64,000 bases of DNA from Flavobacteriaceae bacterium (GTDB lineage Bacteria > Bacteroidota > Bacteroidia > Flavobacteriales > Flavobacteriaceae). Under the pieces are notes generated by a model, which had not been told where the DNA came from, did not search any database, and saw only the letters and a list, made by a program, of their open reading frames with translations. Both the position numbers and the translations under genes were made by a program. Below, piece after piece: positions 57,607 to 64,000 of this stretch (position 1 is the stretch's first letter; every line of letters begins with the position of its first letter). The DNA is taken from contig NVXD01000017.1 of the NCBI GenBank assembly GCA_002746415.1, positions 180,375 through 244,374 on the forward strand, given 5' to 3'.

Positions 57607-58713
57607 TTATAAAGAATCTATTACCTTCTTTAAACGTTCTGTAATTTCTGCAACAGAACCAATACCGTTTACACTCTGAAATTTCGCCATATCCTCATAA
57701 TAATCCTTTAAGGGAGCGGTCTTTTCATTGTACTCGTCAAAACGATTCCTTATTTTCTCTTCATCCTGATCGTCTGGCCTGCCACTTACTTTTCCTCTTT
57801 CTAAGAGTCTCTGTATCAGCACCTCATCGTTGGCTTCTAATGCAATGGTAGCATTGATTTTCATATCCTTAGATTGTAAAAAGATATCTAAAGCTTCCGC
57901 TTGGGCTGTTGTCCTTGGAAAACCATCAAAAATAAATCCGCTGGCATCTGGGTTTTTATCAACCTCATCTTCCAACATTTTAATGGTTACCTCATCTGGT
58001 ACTAAATCGCCCTTATCAATATAGGATTTTGCCAAAGTGCCCAGTTCCGTCCCATTTTTAATATTATACCTAAAAACATCTCCCGTAGAAATATGCTTTA
58101 AATTGTATTTTTCTTTTAAAAATGAAGCTTGGGTTCCTTTTCCTGCACCCGGTTTTCCAAAAAGGACAAGGTTAATCATATGTTGTTGGTTTAATTGATA
58201 TACTTCTCTTAAATTTCTTCCTAATTCTTTATAATCTAAACCGTAACCAACTATAAATTTATTTGGAATCTCTATGCCAACATAGTCAATGGCATACTCT
58301 CCTTTATAAATATCCGGTTTGTGAAATAAGGAAGCTATTTTAAATTCTTTAGCATTGGTATTAGAGAACAAGTGCACTAGTTCTTGTAAAGTGTGACCTG
58401 TATCAATAATATCTTCTAATATGATGATACTCCGTCCTTCAATATTTTCGGGTACATCTAACAAGGTTTCCACAATTCCTGTAGAGGTTAATCCACGATA
58501 AGAGCTCAATTTCACAAAGGATACTTCACAAGGATGTTGGTATGCCTTTAGAAAATCTGCAACAAACATAAAAGCACCGTTGAGTACACCAACAAAAATG
58601 GGTGTCTCATCCTTATAATCCACAGCGATTTCATCAGCAATTTTTTGAACTGCTTTGAGAATTTCTTTCTCGCTTAGAAAAGGCTTAAAATATTTATCGT
58701 GAAGCTTTATCAA
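57607..58713 (-). CDS. adk: Hypoxanthine phosphoribosyltransferase-adenylate kinase fusion
   Basis: 368 residues in two enzymes. Residues 1-175 are a purine phosphoribosyltransferase (PRTase motif IIILEDIIDTGHT, 96-108). Residues 180-368 are adenylate kinase, with P-loop GKPGAGKGT (186-194), GFPRT (264-268) and a short zinc-free lid region (GKVSGRPDDQDEEKIRNRFDEY). It would salvage hypoxanthine or guanine to nucleotides and equilibrate AMP, ATP and ADP. The start is TTG at 58711-58713: MIKLHDKYF is the family N-terminus and no ATG occurs upstream in frame. Met179 (ATG at 58177-58179) at the domain junction could allow internal initiation of a free kinase. adk is missing from the spc operon. 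Confidence 0.93.
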   Translation of the reverse strand: MIKLHDKYFKPFLSEKEILKAVQKIADEIAVDYKDETPIFVGVLNGAFMFVADFLKAYQHPCEVSFVKLSSYRGLTSTGIVETLLDVPENIEGRSIIILEDIIDTGHTLQELVHLFSNTNAKEFKIASLFHKPDIYKGEYAIDYVGIEIPNKFIVGYGLDYKELGRNLREVYQLNQQHMINLVLFGKPGAGKGTQASFLKEKYNLKHISTGDVFRYNIKNGTELGTLAKSYIDKGDLVPDEVTIKMLEDEVDKNPDASGFIFDGFPRTTAQAEALDIFLQSKDMKINATIALEANDEVLIQRLLERGKVSGRPDDQDEEKIRNRFDEYNEKTAPLKDYYEDMAKFQSVNGIGSVAEITERLKKVIDSL

Positions 58714-58735
58714 GTCTCTTAAAATTAATGGTTGG

Positions 58736-58743
58736 CAAAGATA
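58736..58743 (-). promoter_or_regulatory. hpt-adk promoter -7 box (TATCTTTG)
   Basis: A perfect TAnnTTTG match on the minus strand, 22 bp before the TTG start. It supports the TTG start because no ATG lies between the box and the gene. No TTG is visible at the -33 position. Confidence 0.55.
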
Positions 58744-58796
58744 GGGTTTTGTTAGGGGTTTTTAAATTTATGGCATCGGGTTTTAAGATTTAGCTG

Positions 58797-58804
58797 TATT
58801 TTTG
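58797..58804 (+). promoter_or_regulatory. purK promoter -7 box (TATTTTTG)
   Basis: A perfect TAnnTTTG match 41 bp before the purK ATG, divergent from the hpt-adk box at 58736-58743. Both are purine genes and share a 132-bp intergenic region, so common control is possible, but I saw no shared operator. Confidence 0.5.
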
Positions 58805-58845
58805 TCATTAAAACAAGGCATTTAAGCTTTGTAAAATGCTTTTAC

Positions 58846-60000
58846 ATGAACTATTTTTCGTCCGATTTTAAATTAGGGATTCTTGGAGGTGGCCAATTAG
58901 GGAAAATGTTACTGTATGAAACCCGCAAACTAGATATCTATACCAAAATTTTAGACCCCTCTCTTGAGGCGCCATGCAAAATAGCCTGCAACGAATTTGT
59001 ACAGGGCGATTTACTAGATTTTGATGCCGTTTACAATTTTGGAAAAGATGTAAACGTACTCACCATAGAAATTGAAAATGTAAACATTGAAGCTCTTGAA
59101 AAACTGGAGCATGAAGGGGTAAAAGTATATCCACCTACAAAAGCATTACGAGTTATTCAAAACAAAGCCACACAAAAATTATTTTATACGGATCATAACA
59201 TCCCTACTGCCCCTTTTGTTCGTTTTGCCTATGCCAGTGAAATACCAGATAGCATTCGCAATGGCGGCTTGCAATTCCCTTTTGTATGGAAGAGCGCACA
59301 ATTTGGATATGATGGGCAAGGTGTAAAAGTAGTTCGCACACTAAAAGACATAGAAGGTTTACCAAAAGTGGAATGTATAGCAGAGGAGATGATTCCCTTT
59401 AAAAATGAATTGGCAGTTATTGTTGCCAGAAACCCTAGTGGTGATGTCGTTACTTATCCTGTTGTGGAAATGGAATTTCATCCTGAAGCCAATCAGGTAG
59501 AATATGTAATCTGCCCAGCTAGGATTAGTGATGCAGTTGCTAAAAAAGCAACTGAAATCGCCTTAAAAGTATCTGAAGAAATTGAACATGTGGGGCTATT
59601 GGCCGTAGAGATGTTCCAGACCCAAGAAGATGAAATATTGGTTAATGAAGTAGCACCAAGACCACACAATAGTGGGCACCATACGATCGAATCTAGTTAT
59701 ACCAACCAATTTGAACAACACATCAGAGCCATTTTAAACCTTCCCTTGGGCAATACCCAGAGCAAGGTTGCGGGAATTATGGTAAATTTGGTAGGTGCAG
59801 AAGGACATACGGGTGATGTGGTCTATGAAAACATGAGCGACATCCTAAAATTAGAAGGCGTTACCCCTCACATTTACGGTAAAAAACAGACCCGACCTTT
59901 TAGAAAAATGGGGCATGTCACTATTGTAAACAAGAATATTGACACCGCAAGGGAAATTGCACAGAAAGTAAAAGAAACGATAAAAGTAATAAGCAAATAA
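58846..60000 (+). CDS. purK: 5-(carboxyamino)imidazole ribonucleotide synthase
   Basis: 384 residues, ATP-grasp fold. The start ILGGGQLGKMLLYETRKLD, the ATP-grasp FVWKSAQFGYDGQGVKVV and the NEVAPRPHNSGHHTIESSYTNQFEQHIRA signature identify it. It uses ATP and bicarbonate to carboxylate AIR to N5-CAIR, the substrate of PurE. It is 4 bp before purE, so the two are coupled. Confidence 0.96.
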   Translation: MNYFSSDFKLGILGGGQLGKMLLYETRKLDIYTKILDPSLEAPCKIACNEFVQGDLLDFDAVYNFGKDVNVLTIEIENVNIEALEKLEHEGVKVYPPTKALRVIQNKATQKLFYTDHNIPTAPFVRFAYASEIPDSIRNGGLQFPFVWKSAQFGYDGQGVKVVRTLKDIEGLPKVECIAEEMIPFKNELAVIVARNPSGDVVTYPVVEMEFHPEANQVEYVICPARISDAVAKKATEIALKVSEEIEHVGLLAVEMFQTQEDEILVNEVAPRPHNSGHHTIESSYTNQFEQHIRAILNLPLGNTQSKVAGIMVNLVGAEGHTGDVVYENMSDILKLEGVTPHIYGKKQTRPFRKMGHVTIVNKNIDTAREIAQKVKETIKVISK

Positions 60001-60004
60001 CACC

Positions 60005-60496
60005 ATGGGCAAAGTAGCAGTAGTAATGGGAAGCACAAGTGACCTTCCAGTAATGCAAGACGCGATTGATATTTTAAAAGGTTTTGATATTGAGGTAGAT
60101 GTGGACATTGTATCTGCCCATAGAACACCAGAAAAATTATTCGATTTTAGTAAAAACGCCCACACCAATGGCTATACTGTAATCATTGCAGGAGCTGGCG
60201 GAGCGGCTCATTTACCGGGTATGGTGGCATCTATGTCGCCCTTACCAGTCATTGGCGTACCCGTAAAAAGTAGCAATTCTATAGATGGTTGGGATTCTAT
60301 CCTTTCTATCCTTCAAATGCCAGGAGGTGTGCCTGTTGCCACAGTAGCCCTAAACGGTGCAAAAAACGCAGGGATTTTAGCAGCTCAGATCATTGGTAGT
60401 GCAGACAAATGTGTCTTGGACAAGGTGATCTTATACAAAGAAGGCTTAAAAGATAAGGTCATCAAAGGAGCAGAAGCCATCCGAAATAAGAAATAG
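60005..60496 (+). CDS. purE: N5-carboxyaminoimidazole ribonucleotide mutase
   Basis: 163 residues, class I PurE. The family start MGSTSDLPVMQDAIDILKGF, SAHRTPEKLFDFSKNAHTNG and IIAGAGGAAHLPGMVASMSPLPVIGVPV are complete, including the catalytic His of SAHR. It moves the carboxylate of N5-CAIR to give CAIR. ATG at 60005 follows purK by 4 bp. Confidence 0.97.
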   Translation: MGKVAVVMGSTSDLPVMQDAIDILKGFDIEVDVDIVSAHRTPEKLFDFSKNAHTNGYTVIIAGAGGAAHLPGMVASMSPLPVIGVPVKSSNSIDGWDSILSILQMPGGVPVATVALNGAKNAGILAAQIIGSADKCVLDKVILYKEGLKDKVIKGAEAIRNKK

Positions 60497-60616
60497 TTGT
60501 AGTTTGTTGATGCTGCTTAAAAGGCAAATCCCCTACCCCAATTTCACAACATACCGCTAACCCCTTTGTACTAACTACTTAATACTTATTACTCACTTCT
60601 ATATACTCATTTCTAC

Positions 60617-62644
60617 ATGAATCCACTACTATCCCCTTTCAATACCGCCCCATTTTCCAACATAAAAAACGAGCATTTTAAACCTGCCTTTCTACAGGCA
60701 ATAGCCGATGCAAGAGCAGAAATTGATACCATAACTGCCAATACTGATGCACCAACTTTTGAGAATACGGTAGTAGCATTGGATTATTCTGGGCAGCAGT
60801 TAGACCGAATCTCAAGCGTGTTTTTCAACCTGAATTCTGCCGAGACCAATGATGAAATTCAGAAAATAGCACAGGAGGTGTCGCCCCTATTATCAGAATT
60901 TGGGAATGATATTACGCTTAATGAGGCTCTGTTTCTACGTATAAAAACGGTTTATGATGGTAAAGATGCGCTTGACTTAAACGTGGAACAACAAACCTTG
61001 TTGGATAAAAAATACAAGGGTTTTAGTAGAAATGGTGCCAACTTGGAAGATGACAAAAAGGAACGCCTAAGGGAAATTGATGCCGAGTCTGCAAAACTAA
61101 AGCTCACCTTTGGGGAAAACATCTTGGCGGAGACCAATGCCTACCAATTGCATCTAACCAATGAAGCAGATTTGGATGGCTTGCCAGAAGGAGAAAAAGA
61201 AGCCGCAGCACAATTGGCAAAAACAAAAGAATTAACGGGTTGGTTGGTTACTTTGGACTACCCCAGTTATATTCCCTTTATGAAATATGCCAGCAATAGG
61301 GAATTGCGAAAAGAACTCTCCCTTGCCTTTGGATCCAAAGGTTTTAAGGGCGATGCTTTGGACAACCAAGAAAACGTGCTTAAAATTGCCAAGCTACGGC
61401 ATGAAAGAGCTAATTTACTAGGCTATACCACCCATGCCCATTTTGTATTGGAAGAACGCATGGCAAAAACACCAGAAAAAGTAATTTCCTTTCTCAACGA
61501 ATTGCTAGATAAAGCAAAGCCAGCAGCAGAAAGAGAATTTCAACAACTGGCAGATTTTGCAAAAGAACTAGACGGCATTGAAGGCCTACAAAAATGGGAC
61601 GGCAGTTACTATTCCGAAAAACTAAAGCAAAAGCTCTTTAGTTTGGATGATGAGATGCTTAAACCTTATTTTAAACTAGAAAATGTCATTGCAGGGGTTT
61701 TTAAGGTAGCAGAAAAACTATTTGGTCTAAGCTTTAAGGAGGTGTACAATGTAGACACCTACCATGAGGAAGTAAAAACCTATGAGGTATCTAACGACAA
61801 AGGGGAATTTGTATCGCTTTTCTATGCAGATTTTCACCCACGGGCAGGGAAACGTGGTGGTGCATGGATGACTTCTTTTAAGCCGCAATATGTGGCGGAA
61901 GGTAAGAATATACGCCCACATATTTCTAATGTCTGCAACTTTACCAAACCCACGGAGAGCAAACCCTCTTTGCTTACGTTTAATGAGGTGACTACCCTAT
62001 TCCATGAATTTGGTCATGGGCTGCACGGCATGTTAGCAGATACGGTCTATCCAAGCCTCTCTGGCACCTCTGTCTTCTGGGATTTTGTAGAACTGCCTAG
62101 CCAAATTTTAGAAAACTGGTGTTATGAAAAAGAAGCTTTGGAGCTTTTTGCTACGCACTATGAAACTGGGGAATTGATCCCTATGGAATTAGTACAAAAA
62201 ATAAAAGAATCTGCCACCTTCCAAGAGGGTATGGCTACACTTAGGCAATTGAGTTTTGGCTTGTTAGACATGTCATGGCATGGGGCAGATCCAAGCGATA
62301 TTATAGATGTAAAAGTTCATGAAACACAAGCTTTTTCTGGCACCAATTTGTTCCCAGACACAGCAGAAACTTGTATGAGTACTGCTTTTGCACATATTTT
62401 TCAAGGAGGCTACTCTTCTGGTTACTACAGCTACAAATGGGCCGAAGTTTTAGATGCAGATGCCTTTGCTTATTTTAAGGAAAAGGGTATTTTTAATAAA
62501 GAAGTGGCTACTAAATTTAAGGAGCATGTGCTGTCTAAAGGCGGTACAGAAAACCCTATGGAACTCTACAAACGTTTTAGGGGAGCAGAACCTAAAATAG
62601 AACCTTTGTTGGAACGTGCTGGGTTGATTGGCAAGGTTGACTGA
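60617..62644 (+). CDS. M3-family peptidase (Dcp/oligopeptidase type)
   Basis: 675 residues. The zinc site is His463-Glu464-Phe-Gly-His467 with the third ligand Glu492 (DFVELPS), exactly HExxH plus 25 residues, as in thimet oligopeptidase and Dcp. No signal peptide is seen, so it should act in the cytoplasm on short peptides. The length is a little under E. coli Dcp. A gap of 120 bp separates it from purE, and no terminator was seen between them. Confidence 0.92.
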   Translation: MNPLLSPFNTAPFSNIKNEHFKPAFLQAIADARAEIDTITANTDAPTFENTVVALDYSGQQLDRISSVFFNLNSAETNDEIQKIAQEVSPLLSEFGNDITLNEALFLRIKTVYDGKDALDLNVEQQTLLDKKYKGFSRNGANLEDDKKERLREIDAESAKLKLTFGENILAETNAYQLHLTNEADLDGLPEGEKEAAAQLAKTKELTGWLVTLDYPSYIPFMKYASNRELRKELSLAFGSKGFKGDALDNQENVLKIAKLRHERANLLGYTTHAHFVLEERMAKTPEKVISFLNELLDKAKPAAEREFQQLADFAKELDGIEGLQKWDGSYYSEKLKQKLFSLDDEMLKPYFKLENVIAGVFKVAEKLFGLSFKEVYNVDTYHEEVKTYEVSNDKGEFVSLFYADFHPRAGKRGGAWMTSFKPQYVAEGKNIRPHISNVCNFTKPTESKPSLLTFNEVTTLFHEFGHGLHGMLADTVYPSLSGTSVFWDFVELPSQILENWCYEKEALELFATHYETGELIPMELVQKIKESATFQEGMATLRQLSFGLLDMSWHGADPSDIIDVKVHETQAFSGTNLFPDTAETCMSTAFAHIFQGGYSSGYYSYKWAEVLDADAFAYFKEKGIFNKEVATKFKEHVLSKGGTENPMELYKRFRGAEPKIEPLLERAGLIGKVD

Positions 62645-62702
62645 TTAATCTAAATTGCTCACAATTAAATTTTTTATGTTTTTTATGTGTTATATTTAGG
62701 TG

Positions 62703-62722
62703 TATAGTTACTGGTAACTATA
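62703..62722. repeat. Palindrome before the first cassette core
   Basis: TATAGTTAC (62703-62711) and GTAACTATA (62714-62722) are perfect complements with a 2-bp spacer, 7 bp before the ACGTTGTGC core. It could be the remaining right half of an attC-like site or an unrelated hairpin. Confidence 0.4.
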
Positions 62723-62796
62723 TCCTTACGTTGTGCGTCATTTGGAAGAGTGAAAGCAGCGAACTCATCAAACATAAATTAAAGAAGATTACAATC

Positions 62797-63231
62797 ATGG
62801 CAACAGTTAATACCTATTTATATTTTAACGGGAATTGTGAAAAAGCATTTGATTTTTATAAATCTATTTTTAAGAAGGAATTCAAATTTATTGGACGTTA
62901 TAAAGATGTTCCTGAAGTTGCGAGACAGAATTTTCCAAATTGCGAAGATGAACATATTATGCATATTGGACTACCTATTAGTAACGAAACAATTTTAATG
63001 GGAGCCGACATAATTGATATCAATGAACAAGAAAATAATGCAGCAAAATACTTCTCGCTTTATGTGAACACTGATAGTAAAGAAGAAGCTGATAGATTGT
63101 TTGATTCATTCTCAAAAGAAGGAGAAATAAAACTTCCTATTTCTGAACAGTTTTGGGGCTCATATTATGGAATCTGTATGGATAAATTTGGCGTTAATTG
63201 GAAAATCAGTTTTAGCCTAGAAATTAATTGA
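62797..63231 (+). CDS. PhnB-like VOC superfamily protein
   Basis: 144 residues from the ATG at 62797. This start is preferred to an upstream in-frame TTG at 62731 because the family N-terminus MATVNTYLYFNGNCEKAFDF begins here. The glyoxalase-like fold is visible in EAFDFYKSIFKKEFKFIGRY (the AxFY pattern), MHIGLPISNETILMGAD and the closing WGSYYGICMDKFGVNWKIS. PhnB-like proteins have an unknown or small-molecule-binding role and are common as mobile gene cargo. It sits in an integron-like cassette. A short untranslated stretch of 58 bp lies between core and ATG. Confidence 0.88.
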   Translation: MATVNTYLYFNGNCEKAFDFYKSIFKKEFKFIGRYKDVPEVARQNFPNCEDEHIMHIGLPISNETILMGADIIDINEQENNAAKYFSLYVNTDSKEEADRLFDSFSKEGEIKLPISEQFWGSYYGICMDKFGVNWKISFSLEIN

Positions 63232-63242
63232 ATAAAAAACGA

Positions 63243-63437
63243 ACGCACAACAAAGTATAAAAATAATAAGGGTTAAGTGCCAAACCAAAAGTTGGTACAT
63301 ATTTACAAAGTCCGCCAAATTTAAAATTTGATGGTTAAAAGAAAAATAAGGCAAAATTGTTGAATTTGGCTAAGTGCTAAATTCGAAAAGTAAGTACATT
63401 TTAATCCCTTACTATTCTTATACAGAACGTTAGCTCC
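63243..63437 (+). repeat. attC-like long imperfect hairpin after the PhnB-like gene
   Basis: A 195-bp non-coding region that folds on itself. Outer arms 63255-63276 and 63401-63423 pair over 20 of 22-23 positions (5' side begins GTATAAAAATAATAAGGG). The inner part carries the CAAATTT-A-AAATTTG palindrome (63316-63330). The left end is core ACGCACAAC and the right end core GTTAGCTCC. This imperfect-stem shape with terminal cores is the form of an attC recombination site; single-strand folding would be what an integrase recognises. Confidence 0.6.
63274..63399 (+). repeat. Degenerate direct repeats in the attC-like region
   Basis: Two copies in the same orientation, at 63274-63300 and 63371-63399, share TAAGTGC, then AAA, then AAAAGT and a GTACAT end, with a few changes and a 2-bp length difference. 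Their place inside a larger inverted structure is unusual and suggests partial duplication. Confidence 0.5.
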
Positions 63438-63455
63438 AATTTAAAATCGCAAAAA

Positions 63456-63833
63456 ATGAAGGTTACAGCTGAAAAAAATGAAAAAGTTGCTAATATGATC
63501 TTTGCATCTATTTACCCCCTTTACTGGAATAGATTGGAAAAACATGGTAGGACAAAAGAGGAGTTCCATCAAGTAATAGAATGGTTTACTGGTTTTGACG
63601 AAAATAAATTACAATCACTTATCGAAGAGAAAGTAACGTTTAAAACGTTTTTTGAGAAAGCAAAAATCCATCCCAATGCATACATGATTAAAGGAGTTGT
63701 TTGTGGTTATCGAATTGAAGAAATAGAAGATGAATTTGAATTGTATAGACAATGCAGACGTTTGGAAAAGCTGATTGATGAATTGGCAAGAGGTCGTAAA
63801 ATGGAGAAAATTTTGCGAGAAGAAAAGAAATAA
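63456..63833 (+). CDS. DUF2200 family protein
   Basis: 125 residues. The full DUF2200 pattern is present: KVANMIFASIYPLYWNRLEKHGRTKEEFHQVIEWFTGFDE, then the C-terminal RIEEIEDEFELYRQCRRLEKLIDELARGRKMEKIL. The family has no established function and is frequently carried on mobile cassettes. Start ATG at 63456 lies 19 bp after the GTTAGCTCC core. Confidence 0.87.
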   Translation: MKVTAEKNEKVANMIFASIYPLYWNRLEKHGRTKEEFHQVIEWFTGFDENKLQSLIEEKVTFKTFFEKAKIHPNAYMIKGVVCGYRIEEIEDEFELYRQCRRLEKLIDELARGRKMEKILREEKK

Positions 63834-63852
63834 AAACTGGCGCTAGCAAAAC

Positions 63853-63976
63853 CTAAACTGCATTAAAACGCAGTTTAGCCAAACCGATGGAATACATTCG
63901 GAAAAAAAGCCGACCCAATGTTCTACGTTGTCCGCTACGCTACCAACTCCCGCCCATTGGGATATGTATTCCATCG
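63853..63976. repeat. Stem-loop complex after the DUF2200 gene
   Basis: CTAAACTGC (63853-63861) pairs with GCAGTTTAG (63870-63878). CGATGGAATACAT (63885-63897) pairs perfectly with ATGTATTCCATCG (63964-63976), and inside it CCCAATG (63914-63920) pairs with CATTGGG (63955-63961) and TCGG with CCGA (63898-63901, 63910-63913). The stretch is clearly richer in G and C than its neighbours. It may be the left part of an attC-like site or a small repeat element inserted beside one. Confidence 0.55.
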
Positions 63977-64000
63977 CAGGGCTACACCAAATTACTTTAT

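Larger units (their letters stand above)
62730..63437 (+). mobile_element. Integron-like gene cassette carrying the PhnB-like gene
   Basis: GTTGTGCGT at 62730-62738 and its exact reverse complement ACGCACAAC at 63243-63251 flank the VOC gene, on the two sides expected for the R' and R'' cores of one cassette. The attC-like hairpin and the next core (GTTAGCTCC, 63429-63437) follow. Cassette boundaries by the G/TT rule would be 62731-63429 (699 bp). The cores depart from the classical GTTRRRY, and no integrase lies in the window, so a CALIN (attC cluster without integrase) or a Bacteroidota-specific variant is inferred. Confidence 0.62.
63429..64000 (+). mobile_element. Second integron-like cassette carrying DUF2200, cut by the window edge
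   Basis: The left core GTTAGCTCC (63429-63437) has a near-reverse complement, GGCGCTAGC, at 63839-63847 (7 of 9 match), directly after the DUF2200 stop. The right-hand part of the attC-like site is still open at base 64000. With the preceding cassette this makes two in tandem in the same orientation. Confidence 0.55.

Noticed and set aside
57607..58713. hpt-adk fusion as a sequencing or assembly frameshift
   Set aside because: Both domains are complete in one frame with a natural linker, and I recall the same fusion from other flavobacteria.
62731..62796. TTG start for the PhnB-like gene
   Set aside because: It would begin inside the cassette core and add 22 residues unlike the family; the ATG at 62797 fits exactly.

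Overview
The window is a 64 kb piece of a low-GC (about one third G+C) chromosome from a member of the Bacteroidota, most likely the family Flavobacteriaceae. Supporting signs are a SusC/SusD pair, a type IX secretion sorting tail, a DUF5723 protein, an N-terminal hypoxanthine phosphoribosyltransferase fused to adenylate kinase, promoter boxes of the TAnnTTTG type, A-rich translation starts with almost no Shine-Dalgarno sequences, and the gene order eno-carA-rplQ-rpoA-rpsD. I cannot name the species.

Layout. 1-4058 (minus strand) is an envelope-transport operon: a TetR regulator, an MMPL/RND exporter, a LolA-like periplasmic protein and the start of a further secreted protein cut by the window edge. 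GACTGGTCA-type sites lie in front of the exporter and the regulator. 4164-10735 (minus) carries metabolic genes, each mostly a separate unit: a DDAH/arginine deiminase-type hydrolase, citrate synthase, a glycogen synthase, enolase and carA, separated by clear hairpin terminators. 10833-27824 (minus) is one uninterrupted str-S10-spc-alpha ribosomal supercluster, rpsL to rplQ. It includes two genes shorter than 60 codons, rpmD and rpmJ. It has two conspicuous non-coding interruptions: a terminator-like hairpin between rpsJ and rplC, and a nested hairpin before rpsD that looks like an S4 leader. 27825-28274 is the largest gene-free stretch and holds the rpsL promoter.

28275-40002 (plus) is a glycan or organic-matter utilisation/surface locus: SusC, SusD, a small lipoprotein, a terminator, then a secreted aryl-sulfotransferase-like protein with Calx-beta domains and a T9SS tail, and a large FG-GAP/UnbV lipoprotein. 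40093-53446 is a mosaic of short housekeeping operons on both strands: rlmB, rhomboid, rarA, an envelope trio including DUF5723, radC-deacetylase-yjjG, DUF1569, mpl, cupin-SDR, a secreted EEP phosphodiesterase-like protein and a TPR protein. 53687-55909 pairs a four-cysteine/carboxypeptidase-regulatory protein with a secreted transglutaminase and is followed by a DoxX-like protein. 55961-60496 holds a DUF4136 lipoprotein, obgE, hpt-adk and the divergent purK-purE. 60617-62644 is an M3 peptidase.

The right end, 62731 to beyond 64000, differs in character. Two small genes (a PhnB-like VOC protein and a DUF2200 protein) are each bounded by a GTT-containing core and its reverse complement, and are followed by long imperfect hairpins. 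This is the organisation expected of integron-type gene cassettes with attC-like sites, and it is the most interesting non-housekeeping signal here. No tRNA, rRNA, CRISPR array, insertion sequence or integrase gene was seen.
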